A stretch of 64,000 bases of DNA from Cycloclasticus sp. (GTDB taxonomy: Bacteria > Pseudomonadota > Gammaproteobacteria > Methylococcales > Cycloclasticaceae): contig PADC01000002.1 in the NCBI GenBank assembly GCA_002700385.1, forward strand, positions 62,001-126,000. The letters are read 5' to 3'. Position 1 is the first letter of the stretch. Each line of letters begins with the position of its first letter. Below, one piece after another: positions 27,660-35,471 of this stretch. The translations under genes and the position numbers were made by a program. The notes beneath the pieces were generated by a model. That model was given only the letters and a program-made list of their open reading frames with translations. It had not been told where the DNA came from and ran no database searches.

Positions 27660-28172
27660 ATGCTGAATAAGATCATTCGCCTTATAGATGCCATCAATCA
27701 AACCATTTCAACCATGGTTTCCTGGTTAATTGCACTAATGGTAGTCACTATGTTTGGTATTGTTGTGCTGCGCTATGGCTTTGATATAGGGTCAATTGCT
27801 GCACAAGAATCCATTACTTATATGCACGGCCTTGTTTTTATGCTCGCCATTGCACACACACTTAAAATAAACGGCCATGTTCGTGTGGATATTTTGTATC
27901 AACATTGGGGGGAAAAAGGCCAAGCCATTGTTAATTTGCTGGGGTCTTTATTTTTATTGTTACCCGTTTGTGCGTTTATCGCCTTCATCAGCTGGGACTA
28001 TGTATCAACTTCGTGGAGTTACTATGAAGGTTCCAGGGATGCCGGCGGAATTGACGGCGTATTCCTGCTGAAATCATTGATTCCCCTGATGGCCTTGCTA
28101 CTCTTTCTGCAAGGTTTATCTGAAGCCATGAAAGCCATTTGCACTCTACAAGGAAAACATGATGGACGGTAG
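27660..28172 (+). CDS. TRAP transporter small permease (DctQ family)
   Basis: Membrane protein of 170 residues with four predicted spans, the DctQ subunit of a tripartite ATP-independent periplasmic transporter. Typical features are LRYGFDIGSIAAQESITYMHGLVFMLAIAHTLKINGHVRVDILY, matching the 'E-x-x-x-Y...G...RVDI' pattern of TakQ/DctQ subunits. It overlaps the large permease gene by 14 bp. No binding protein is encoded next to it; the nearest candidate is the DctP gene at 37863-38945 on the other strand. Confidence 0.92.
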   Translation: MLNKIIRLIDAINQTISTMVSWLIALMVVTMFGIVVLRYGFDIGSIAAQESITYMHGLVFMLAIAHTLKINGHVRVDILYQHWGEKGQAIVNLLGSLFLLLPVCAFIAFISWDYVSTSWSYYEGSRDAGGIDGVFLLKSLIPLMALLLFLQGLSEAMKAICTLQGKHDGR

Positions 28173-29538
28173 CATGGCATTATGGATGTTTGCTGCGGTC
28201 TTCCTTGTATTATTAATGGGTTACCCCGTTGCCATTAGCTTAGCGGGCACGGCTTTAATTTTTGCCTTTGTCGGTCACTATTTTGGCGTTTTTGATGCCG
28301 TATTTTTAGAGGCTTTACCCAATCGTTTGTTTGGCATTATTGAAAACGACACACTGGTTGCTGTTCCCTTGTTCGTTTTTATGGGCGTCATGTTAGAGAA
28401 ATCCAAGGTTGCCGAAAGTCTACTGGAGAATATGTCTAAATTATTTGGCGGGCTGCCGGGTGGTTTAGGGTTTTCGGTTGTTCTCGTTGGCATGTTGATG
28501 GCAGCCAGCACTGGGATTGTCGGCGCCACCGTTGTTACCATGGGTTTATTATCTCTGCCCACGATGTTAAAACGTCATTATGACCCCGCGCTCGCCTGTG
28601 GAACGATCTGCGCATCTGGGACACTTGGCCAAATCATCCCACCGTCCATTGTGCTCGTTTTGTTGGGCGATGTGATTTCATCAGCTTACCAACAGGCACA
28701 ACTTGATATGGGTATTTTCTCACCAGACACTGTTTCTGTTGGCGACCTGTTTGCTGGCGCACTGATTCCCGGCCTTCTGCTTGTTTTACTTTATTTAATG
28801 TACTTGATTGGTGTGTCAATTTTTAAACCCACCTCTTGCCCACCTATAGAGACACCGAGCATTCACCGTTCTTTATGGCTTGAACTGGTGAAAGGTTTAT
28901 TTCCTCCGCTGGTTCTTATTATTGCAGTCTTAGGCTCAATTATCGCCGGTATTGCCACGCCAACCGAAGCCGCTGCTGTTGGTGCAATGGGCGCCACCTT
29001 GTTAGCTTACTTTAAAAAGCAGCTTCACTTTAAACAACTTAAAGAGGTCACTCAAAGCACCACTCAAGTTACCAGCATGGTGTTTTTTATCTTAATTGGC
29101 GCCTCACTGTTTTCTCTGGTTTTTCGCGGTTTGGGTGGGGACGAGCTTGTTGAAGAATTATTGTCTGATTTACCCGGTGGCGTCTTAGGTGCCATGCTGG
29201 TCGTTATGCTGGTTATGTTTCTTTTAGGGTTTGTTTTAGACTTTATTGAAATTACCTTTGTTGTTGTGCCTATCGTTGCGCCAATTTTATTAGCCATGGA
29301 TATTGACCCCGTTTGGCTCGGTATTATGATTGCGTTGAATCTGCAAACGTCCTTCCTAACACCTCCGTTTGGTTTTGCCTTGTTTTATTTGCGAGGCGTT
29401 GCGCCTGACTCAATTAAAACCAGTCAACTATACCGGGGGGTTTTACCCTTTATTTTGATACAGCTTCTACTGTTGGCTCTATTAGCTCAATGGCCTGATC
29501 TTGTGACTTGGCTCCCCAATCTCATTTATAACCATTGA
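28159..29538 (+). CDS. TRAP transporter large permease (DctM family)
   Basis: Membrane protein of 459 residues with about 12 spans, the ion-coupled DctM subunit. Landmarks are GYPVAISLAGTALIFAFVG, FVFMGVMLEKSKVAESLLENM, AASTGIVGATVVTMGLLSLPTML, ASGTLGQIIPPSIVLVLLGD and GIATPTEAAAVGAMGA. An insertion of ~20 residues with polar sequence after residue ~170 (SAYQQAQLDMGIFSPDTVSVGD) is typical of the TakM/mannitol-chloroaromatic subgroup. The start is a double ATG behind AAGGAAAAC, inside the dctQ 3' end. It pairs with DctQ and probably with the distant DctP. Confidence 0.94.
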   Translation: MMDGSMALWMFAAVFLVLLMGYPVAISLAGTALIFAFVGHYFGVFDAVFLEALPNRLFGIIENDTLVAVPLFVFMGVMLEKSKVAESLLENMSKLFGGLPGGLGFSVVLVGMLMAASTGIVGATVVTMGLLSLPTMLKRHYDPALACGTICASGTLGQIIPPSIVLVLLGDVISSAYQQAQLDMGIFSPDTVSVGDLFAGALIPGLLLVLLYLMYLIGVSIFKPTSCPPIETPSIHRSLWLELVKGLFPPLVLIIAVLGSIIAGIATPTEAAAVGAMGATLLAYFKKQLHFKQLKEVTQSTTQVTSMVFFILIGASLFSLVFRGLGGDELVEELLSDLPGGVLGAMLVVMLVMFLLGFVLDFIEITFVVVPIVAPILLAMDIDPVWLGIMIALNLQTSFLTPPFGFALFYLRGVAPDSIKTSQLYRGVLPFILIQLLLLALLAQWPDLVTWLPNLIYNH

Positions 29539-29630
29539 TCTCGATCACTAAGACGAACTCTTTCTATATCATCACTTTGTTTTTATGAAAGTTAGTAATA
29601 AACTGAACGGAACCAAACAGGAGGCTCATA

Positions 29631-31766
29631 ATGTCATCTCTAGCTGAAGATGTAAGTCATCACGCAAAAATAACAAAAACCATCTTACTTAATACTGGCA
29701 ACGTTCAGCAAAAAAAGGAAGAAATTCGCGACTATTTGTATAAAACCTTCGAACTGGAAGAGCAGCTTTATCAAACGCTCAAAGAGGATAATGCCTTTTA
29801 CTTAAGGCCCGAGGTGTTGCGTCACCCTTTGGTGTTTTATTATGGCCACACAGCCAGTTTCTTTATCAATAAACTGACTTTAGCCTCATTGATCCAAAAG
29901 CGAATAAACCCGCGTTTTGAATCAATCTTTGCTGTTGGTGTTGATGAAATGTCATGGGATGACTTAAATGAAGCCAACTATGACTGGCCAAGCATCAATG
30001 ACGTTCGTCAATACAGACAAACCGTTCTTGCTCTTGTTAATTCATTGATTGACACCCTGCCTCTGGAACTGCCCCTAACCTGGAGCAGCCCTTTTTGGCC
30101 CATTTTAATGGGCATTGAACACCAGCGTATTCACATAGAAACCTCATCCGCTATTATTCGCCAAATGCCTCTGGCGCACCTTCAACAACTTAATACGTGG
30201 CATGTCTGCCCCCACTATGGAGAAGCACCTGATAACCAACTGCTAAACGTAGAAGGCGGACAAATTCAACTGGGCAAAGATAAAAGCCATCAAACCTATG
30301 GCTGGGATAATGAATATGGAAAAAAGGTCGCCGATGTCGACACCTTTTCTGCTAGCAAATTCCTCGTGTCTAATGGTGAATTTCTAGGTTTTATTGAAGA
30401 GGCTGGTTACCAACAAAAAAAGTTTTGGACAGACGAAGGCTGGAACTGGGTGCAATACAAAAAACCCGAACACCCGCTCTTCTGGGTTAAAAAAGACGGT
30501 CATTATGCCTTACGCACCTTACTGGCTGAACAGGAAATGCCTTGGAACTGGCCGGTTGAGGTTAATTACCTTGAGGCAAAAGCCTTCTGCAACTGGTTAA
30601 GTGAGAAAAAAGGCAAAACCATTCGCCTGCCAACAGAAGAACAATGGCAATACTTACACGAACGCCATGACATTCCTGATCAACCTGATTGGGAGCAAGC
30701 CCCTGGAAATATTAACCTTGAACATTGGGCTTCAGCTTGCCCCGTCGATCATTTTGCTTTTGGCGAATTTCACGATTTAATTGGTAATGCCTGGCAATGG
30801 ACAGAAACACCCATAAGCGGTTTTGATGGCTTTGAGGTTCACCCTCTTTATGACGATTTTTCGACACCTACTTTCGATACTCAACACAACCTCATTAAGG
30901 GCGGCTGTTGGATTTCAACCGGTAACGAAGCCACCAAACACGCCCGATATGCCTTCCGACGTCACTTTTATCAACATGCGGGCTTCCGCTATGTAGAATC
31001 AGAGCAACCCATGGAAAAACCAACTGCTATGTACGAAACCGATACCGCTGTCTCCCAATATTGCCACTTCCACTATGGCCCCACCTATTTTAATGTAGAA
31101 GACCTCTCTGCGCATTGCGTGAGACTTTGCATGGAAAAACTTCAAGATAAACCCACCGCACGCGCACTCGACCTAGGCTGTGCCGTTGGCCGAGCGTCGT
31201 TTGAACTGGCACAACACTTTGATGCTGTCACCGGCATCGACTTTTCTGCACGCTTTATTCGCATTGCTCATCAAATGCAGCAGAAAGGGAATATTCATTA
31301 TGAACTGATCGAAGAGGGTGAAATCGTGTCATTCCACGAACAAAAACTCTCAAGTATGGGGCTCGATAAAAACCAACAAAATATCGAATTCATCCAAGGT
31401 GACGCCACTAATTTAAAACCCCAATTCACGGATTACGATTTAGTACTCGCCATCAATCTCATTGATCGATTGCGTACACCCGCTGTTTTTCTTGAGAATA
31501 TACGTCATCGCATTAACGTAGGCGGCGTGCTCGCCATCGCATCACCTTATACCTGGCTTGAAGAATTCACCCCAAAAGAAAACTGGCTCGGTGGCATTCG
31601 AAAAGACGGTGAACCCTATTCCACTTTAGAAGGGTTAAAAGACCACCTTGGCGCACATTTCAAATTGATTAATAAGCCAACTGATGTGCCGTTTGTCATT
31701 CGTGATACGCGGCGCAAATTTCAGCATAGCTTCAGTCAACTGACTATTTGGCAGCGTATCAGCTAA
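29631..31766 (+). CDS. ovoA: 5-histidylcysteine sulfoxide synthase / mercaptohistidine N1-methyltransferase
   Basis: OvoA, the bifunctional enzyme of ovothiol A biosynthesis, 711 residues. The N-terminal DinB-like plus sulfatase-modifying-factor-like non-haem iron sulfoxide synthase joins Cys to His with O2. Iron ligands are probably His73 (YGHTASF), His164 and His168 (EHQRIHIE). The FGE-like region runs ~200-460 with GGCWISTGNEA. The C-terminal SAM-dependent methyltransferase (from ~480) carries the ALDLGCAVGRAS motif near 512. It has an excellent GGAGG ribosome binding site. No PLP-dependent OvoB sulfoxide lyase is in the window; cells can use another lyase. Ovothiol is an antioxidant thiol, which fits the redox-rich surroundings. 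Confidence 0.94.
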   Translation: MSSLAEDVSHHAKITKTILLNTGNVQQKKEEIRDYLYKTFELEEQLYQTLKEDNAFYLRPEVLRHPLVFYYGHTASFFINKLTLASLIQKRINPRFESIFAVGVDEMSWDDLNEANYDWPSINDVRQYRQTVLALVNSLIDTLPLELPLTWSSPFWPILMGIEHQRIHIETSSAIIRQMPLAHLQQLNTWHVCPHYGEAPDNQLLNVEGGQIQLGKDKSHQTYGWDNEYGKKVADVDTFSASKFLVSNGEFLGFIEEAGYQQKKFWTDEGWNWVQYKKPEHPLFWVKKDGHYALRTLLAEQEMPWNWPVEVNYLEAKAFCNWLSEKKGKTIRLPTEEQWQYLHERHDIPDQPDWEQAPGNINLEHWASACPVDHFAFGEFHDLIGNAWQWTETPISGFDGFEVHPLYDDFSTPTFDTQHNLIKGGCWISTGNEATKHARYAFRRHFYQHAGFRYVESEQPMEKPTAMYETDTAVSQYCHFHYGPTYFNVEDLSAHCVRLCMEKLQDKPTARALDLGCAVGRASFELAQHFDAVTGIDFSARFIRIAHQMQQKGNIHYELIEEGEIVSFHEQKLSSMGLDKNQQNIEFIQGDATNLKPQFTDYDLVLAINLIDRLRTPAVFLENIRHRINVGGVLAIASPYTWLEEFTPKENWLGGIRKDGEPYSTLEGLKDHLGAHFKLINKPTDVPFVIRDTRRKFQHSFSQLTIWQRIS

Positions 31767-31767
31767 A

Positions 31768-32325
31768 ATGAATGACATGCCCGATACAGCCGTTACGGTG
31801 TCCATTGCCAGAAAAGTCAGAAAAGGCGCTGAGAAACAATACGAAGACTGGCTTCACCGCATTACAGAAGTCGCTGTTGATTTCCCTGGCCATCAAGGCG
31901 TACACATACTCAAACCATCAGAAAAAACCGGAGGCGAGTATGTGCTCATTGTCGGATTTAACTCCTATGCTCATCAAAAAATGTGGGAAGAATCTGAGCA
32001 AAGGCAACAATTTATAGATGAGCTTGATAAAAAAAACTTAATAGAAGGTGACACCAAAATCAAAAAAGTTTCCGGCCTTGAATTTTGGTTTACACTTCCT
32101 GAAATACCCAGCAACGCCGTACCTAACCAGCACAAAATGGCCCTTGTGCTCATGGTCGTTGTTTTTTCCCTCTTATCCCTCATCAACCTCTTGCTTGGCA
32201 CATCGTTATCAGCTTTACCCGCCCCATTAAAGCTCGCCATTATGGTTATCGGGCAAGTGCTGCTGATGACCTATTTAGTCATGCCAGTCGTAACACGGTT
32301 ACTAAAAAACTGGCTGTATCGATAA
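31768..32325 (+). CDS. Antibiotic biosynthesis monooxygenase (ABM) domain protein with membrane tail
   Basis: Protein of 185 residues starting 1 base after the ovoA stop. The N-terminal ~105 residues form an ABM ferredoxin-like domain (VSIARKVRKGAEKQYEDWLHRITEVAVDFPGHQGVHILKP). Two membrane segments follow (KMALVLMVVVFSLLSLINLLLG and LAIMVIGQVLLMTYLVMPVV). Proteins with this layout are usually annotated as 'antibiotic biosynthesis monooxygenase' without known activity. The tight coupling to ovoA suggests a role in ovothiol metabolism or use, which is inference. The ribosome binding site is not obvious, consistent with translational coupling. Confidence 0.85.
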   Translation: MNDMPDTAVTVSIARKVRKGAEKQYEDWLHRITEVAVDFPGHQGVHILKPSEKTGGEYVLIVGFNSYAHQKMWEESEQRQQFIDELDKKNLIEGDTKIKKVSGLEFWFTLPEIPSNAVPNQHKMALVLMVVVFSLLSLINLLLGTSLSALPAPLKLAIMVIGQVLLMTYLVMPVVTRLLKNWLYR

Positions 32326-32341
32326 GCCCAAAACAATAAAA

Positions 32342-32761
32342 CTACTTTTCCTGATGTTGCTGCAAATCAGTACGTATCCATTCTGCCATTTTAGTGGCTC
32401 TGGCAAGCCAACTATCCGCGTGATCCTTTGGCAAGTGCTCATACAAATGACCAGAAAATAAAACCAACCAATCATCAATCAAATCCGGCGGAATGTTTAA
32501 ATAACGGTGCACTGCATGCGGATTATAAATATCTTCCCGGTAACGCTCGCCACCCAAATCAATCCACCAAAAGTGGCCAATCCTGGCCTTCAGCTCGTCC
32601 CAATCTTTAACCTCTGAAAAATAAGGCCCCAACGTTGGATGCCCTTTAATAAGATCATAAAACCCAGCCACCACAGCTTGAATTTTATCTTTACCTAACG
32701 TCTCGTGTAACTGCCGATACGCCCTGCTCTGATCTAAGTCTTCTGTCTGATCTTTCACCAA
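32342..32761 (-). CDS. Group III-like truncated haemoglobin
   Basis: Globin of 139 residues. The helix E/F region reads FWWIDLGGERYREDIYNPHAVHRYLNI and resembles group III truncated haemoglobins. The proximal haem ligand is probably His85 in NPHAVH, and the B/C region is AVVAGFYDLIKGHPTLGPYFSEV. The start could be TTG at 32761 or the adjacent GTG at 32758; both sit behind GGGAGAAG. It is convergent with the ABM/ovoA pair. Group III globins are thought to bind O2 or NO or to take part in peroxide or NO chemistry; no function is demonstrated for this branch. Confidence 0.85.
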   Translation of the reverse strand: MVKDQTEDLDQSRAYRQLHETLGKDKIQAVVAGFYDLIKGHPTLGPYFSEVKDWDELKARIGHFWWIDLGGERYREDIYNPHAVHRYLNIPPDLIDDWLVLFSGHLYEHLPKDHADSWLARATKMAEWIRTDLQQHQEK

Positions 32762-33168
32762 CTTCTCCCATAAAACCCAAAATATTACTCACTTTTAACA
32801 TAAAAATTCAGGCATAGCAGCTTAACCGAGCAAGCTCTAAAACAACCCCCCCTCGCCAAATAAACTTATTATTGATAACGCATTACCCTATCGTTTATCA
32901 CACCGATAACAGCAACAAAATTAAACAATCAATCATGTTATCTTAAGCTGACAAAACAAAACATAATCCCCTGTTTAGTTGATTTTCGTATAACAGGGCA
33001 CTATAGTTCGTATCAGTTAAGAAATTACAGCGGAGTTTTTATTCTTCTTAATAACCGGTTAGGTCTGTGTGCCGCTTGATTGCCCTTAGTCAGAGCGCGA
33101 AGCAGCGCAGTCTATGCAAAGACAATGTCAATTTCCGAGTACCGTTACATGTCAATGGGAGTAATAAA
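32762..33168. other. 407-bp non-coding region upstream of the attC-like cluster
   Basis: No convincing reading frame. It holds a sigma-70-like promoter (32979-33007), an inverted repeat around its -35 (32969-32975 with 32992-32998), a TTAAGAA/TTCTTAA hairpin near 33018-33048, and a GTTAGGT element at 33052-33058 that could be the end of a decayed attC site. The reading frame that runs from 33067 into the ABM gene is not protein-like before 33169. Confidence 0.5.
32979..33007 (+). promoter_or_regulatory. Sigma-70-like promoter reading into the cassette cluster
   Basis: TTGATT (32979-32984), a 17-base spacer and TATAGT (33002-33007) give a good sigma-70 match, with the expected start near 33014. 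An inverted repeat CCCTGTT-N16-AACAGGG (32969-32998) straddles the -35 and spacer and could be an operator. By position it drives the ABM gene (33169) and perhaps the DUF1275 gene. Confidence 0.55.
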
Positions 33169-33450
33169 TTGTCGAAGATAACTTTACAAGGATATATCAC
33201 TGTACCAGATGATGATTTAGCTTCTGTGCAGGCCGAGCTTCCGCAACACGTTAAACTGACCCAAAAGGAAGACGGTTGCTTGATTTTTAGGGTCTCTCAA
33301 GATGCCGAAAACCAGAATGTTTTCAATGTGTACGAGGCGTTTGTTAATCGTGTTGCATTTGAAAAACATCAGCAGAGAGTTAGAAATTCGCGTTGGGGTA
33401 AAATTGCGGAAAATGTTAAAAGGCATTATCAAATCAGTGAAGGTAGTTAA
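33169..33450 (+). CDS. Small ABM-fold monooxygenase-like protein
   Basis: Protein of about 93 residues of the antibiotic biosynthesis monooxygenase / quinol monooxygenase fold (beta start SKITLQGYITVPDDDL, EDGCLIFRVSQDAEN, NVYEAFVNRVAFEKHQQ). The likely start is TTG at 33169 (LSKITLQ) behind GGGAG with 8-base spacing. The upstream in-frame stretch from 33067 has no family sequence. Ten bases after its stop lies an attC-like element (33461-33541), and a promoter lies 165 bp upstream, so it has the form of an integron cassette. The substrate is unknown. Confidence 0.75.
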   Translation: MSKITLQGYITVPDDDLASVQAELPQHVKLTQKEDGCLIFRVSQDAENQNVFNVYEAFVNRVAFEKHQQRVRNSRWGKIAENVKRHYQISEGS

Positions 33451-33460
33451 CTATGGCTGC

Positions 33461-33541
33461 ACACAACAAACACATTAAAAATCACTCCATTTCGTTACCC
33501 TGGGCCTCGCTGAGGCCCCACCTTTTATGTCGGCGTTAGCC
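33461..33541 (+). repeat. attC-like recombination site 2 (candidate)
   Basis: The 3' end GGCGTTAGCC carries the core GTTRRRY consensus (33535-33541). The 5' end has AAC at 33465-33467. Between them, ACAT(T)AAAA (33472-33480) can pair with TTTTATGT (33523-33530) with one extrahelical T, and a perfect 7-bp terminal hairpin GGGCCTC/GAGGCCC (33502-33508 with 33512-33518) closes the fold. The site sits directly between the ABM and DUF1275 genes. This is the architecture of an integron attC site. Confidence 0.55.
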
Positions 33542-33560
33542 ATACTGAAGAGCTCTAAGG

Positions 33561-34220
33561 TTGATTTCACAACTACCAAAATGGGTAGAGCTTGGAGCCT
33601 TCTTTCTGGCTTTGATTGCAGGTTGCATTAACGCAATGGGGCTACTTGGATTTGAGCACCAGTCGGTGTCTCATTTATCTGGCACAGCCACCTTGCTAGG
33701 CATTGAGTTGCCGAGTCTGCAATTCCAAAAGATATTCCACATCCTAGGTATTTTGCTTTCATTTTTGAGTGGTGCTTGCGTAGCTGGCTTCTTACTGCAT
33801 GGATCAACTCTAAAACTAGGCAAACATTACGATACGGCGTTATTAATTGAATCGATTGTGTTGTGTGCATCTTCATGGCTTTTAGTTTCAGGTTCGTTTT
33901 ATGGCCACTTTCTCGCTTCGGCTGCGTGCGGCCTTCAAAATGCACTTGCCACAACATACAGCGGTGCAATTATTCGAACTACCCATGTCACGGGTATTTT
34001 CACCGACCTAGGAATAATGCTGGGTTCTATTTTTAGAGGCCAGGTTCTTGATAGGCGAAAAGCAAAACTGTTTTTATTTATAATTTTTGGTTTTATTCTT
34101 GGCGGCATGTCGGGTGCGTTACTTTATGCAGAATTTCTATTTATTGCTTTACTTATTCCTGCGATTGTATGTTTAATCATGGCAGTGACCTATCGTGTTT
34201 ATTCTCATGGTCACAGCTAA
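33561..34220 (+). CDS. DUF1275 (YoaK-type) membrane protein
   Basis: Integral membrane protein of 219 residues with about six spans, of the YoaK/DUF1275 family. Landmarks are ELGAFFLALIAGCINAMGLLGF at the N-terminus, HLSGTATLLG, CGLQNALATTYSGAIIRTTHVTGIFTDLGIMLG and the C-terminal paired spans. The start appears to be TTG at 33561 with only a weak purine stretch (GAAGAG) upstream, 20 bp after the attC-like core GTTAGCC. The stop TAA lies inside the next attC-like element. The function of the family is unknown (possible transporter). Confidence 0.85.
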   Translation: MISQLPKWVELGAFFLALIAGCINAMGLLGFEHQSVSHLSGTATLLGIELPSLQFQKIFHILGILLSFLSGACVAGFLLHGSTLKLGKHYDTALLIESIVLCASSWLLVSGSFYGHFLASAACGLQNALATTYSGAIIRTTHVTGIFTDLGIMLGSIFRGQVLDRRKAKLFLFIIFGFILGGMSGALLYAEFLFIALLIPAIVCLIMAVTYRVYSHGHS

Positions 34221-34261
34221 CAAACTATTCAAAGCGGCGCGGTTTAATTCAATCGTGACCC
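34215..34261 (+). repeat. attC-like recombination site 3 (decayed candidate)
   Basis: It begins GCTAACAAACTATTCAA at the DUF1275 stop, a typical attC 5' end. It continues GCGGCGCGG-TTTAA-TTCAA-TCGTGACC, which closely resembles the 3' half of the aadA-type 59-base element as I remember it, with one base changed in the core (GTGA for GTTA). It is short (47 bp), so probably degenerate. Confidence 0.5.
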
Positions 34262-34276
34262 CACGTATATTGCCTT

Positions 34277-35179
34277 TTAGCTCTTAGGTTGCATTTTTTC
34301 TTTAGCCCATTCGACAAACTCATGTAAGGTGCAACTGCCAGTTGTCCCTTTCCGGTCACCGTCTACTACCCGGTACACAATCAAATAAAGCGAAGGGTTT
34401 TTGTGTTCTCGATGGTCAACAACCTGGCGTACCGACCAATCTCTACCGGGCTTTCCGTTGGTATAGAAAGCGCCTGGTTCTAGAACAAAGCCTGCAATTA
34501 GCTCCTCATGATAAATTGCATCTGCAATATCAACAATGTGCTTTATTTGTTCATCACTAGCATCAATTACTAACTCTGAGCGTTTTATCGCTTCATGAAT
34601 ATGCTGCATTTTGATACCGCGTGTATCTGGGTGATACCCGGCACTTTGGTATCGCATAAAACTTTGCGGGTATCTTCGCCAACTAAATAGGTTATTAAAA
34701 ACCAGAGATACAGAAAATAATACACAACAGTTGATAAGTGTTGGAGTAAGCACATACCAATAACCAAGTTCATTTATAGCGGTTCCACCTATAACTGCGG
34801 CTAAAGCTGTTGCACCTCCTGGAGGATGAAGGCTTCTGGTAATGTGCATTGCTAAAATAGATAAAGCCACTGCCATTGGGGCTGCGAGAGTAATGGGGCT
34901 AATAAATTTTGAACAACTTACTCCAACAAAAGCTGACAGCAAGTTTCCCGCGAGAAATGCCCATGGTGTAGAAAGTTGGCCGTGAGGCACGGCAAAGAGC
35001 AATACAGCTGAAGCCCCCATTGATGGTAAAATTGCGATTGAGCCGGTTGCTCCAATAAAATATGTGGTCGTATAGAAGCAAAAAAAAATTGCTAGCATTC
35101 CGCCTAGCGTGGCTACCAATTTCTCGGAAGATACCACTCCACTTTGAATACCAAGAAATTCAATCGCTGTTTTAATCAT
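34277..35179 (-). CDS. HPP family membrane protein
   Basis: Protein of 300 residues. The N-terminal HPP domain has about five membrane spans and the signature LHPPGGATALAAVIGGTAI (near residues 117-135). A soluble C-terminal region of ~120 residues follows. It is not a CBS pair, which is the usual fusion, and I do not recognise it (HIVDIADAIYHEELIAGFVLEPGAFYTNGKPGRDWSVRQVV). HPP proteins include plastid nitrite transporters, but bacterial roles are unproven. It lies in reverse orientation between two attC-like sites. The start ATG has no strong ribosome binding site. Confidence 0.85.
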   Translation of the reverse strand: MIKTAIEFLGIQSGVVSSEKLVATLGGMLAIFFCFYTTTYFIGATGSIAILPSMGASAVLLFAVPHGQLSTPWAFLAGNLLSAFVGVSCSKFISPITLAAPMAVALSILAMHITRSLHPPGGATALAAVIGGTAINELGYWYVLTPTLINCCVLFSVSLVFNNLFSWRRYPQSFMRYQSAGYHPDTRGIKMQHIHEAIKRSELVIDASDEQIKHIVDIADAIYHEELIAGFVLEPGAFYTNGKPGRDWSVRQVVDHREHKNPSLYLIVYRVVDGDRKGTTGSCTLHEFVEWAKEKMQPKS

Positions 35180-35270
35180 GATGTGTCGCTTATAGTATTA
35201 AAAAATCAGGTGCCATTTTTAGCTGATTCATGATAAACCATGAGCTAGCAAAGTATACTGATGACATCGC

Positions 35271-35342
35271 CTATTACAAAGCGCTGCTGTCGGACAAATT
35301 TTCCTCTGTGCTCCAAATTTGCTGCAGAGCGCGACGTTAACC
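35271..35342 (+). repeat. attC-like recombination site 4 (candidate)
   Basis: 72-bp imperfect palindrome: outer ATTAC (35273-35277) opposite CGTTAACC (35335-35342); inner GCGCTGC (35281-35287) opposite GCAGAGCGC (35324-35332) with bulges; and the perfect 7-bp arm CAAATTT/AAATTTG (35295-35301 with 35315-35321). This is the layout I associate with integron attC sites of marine gammaproteobacteria. The core GTTAACC deviates from GTTRRRY at one base. Confidence 0.55.
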
Positions 35343-35471
35343 TCACCGTTGTAAACCATAGACAGCATCTCTACAAACCCACAACGGCGCTTCTAAAAAA
35401 GCCAAACAATCAAGCGCTTAGCAACAGCTTAATCGTCTCTCGCCATTCAGTCACATAACAGCCCTTTTTGC

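Noticed and set aside
32969-32998. Possible LexA box (CTGT...ACAG) at the ABM promoter
   Set aside because: The half sites are 18 bases apart, whereas a gammaproteobacterial SOS box has 8. Reported only as a generic inverted repeat.
33067-33168. N-terminal extension of the ABM gene
   Set aside because: The 34 extra codons are not family-like and lack a ribosome site; the TTG at 33169 has GGGAG in front.
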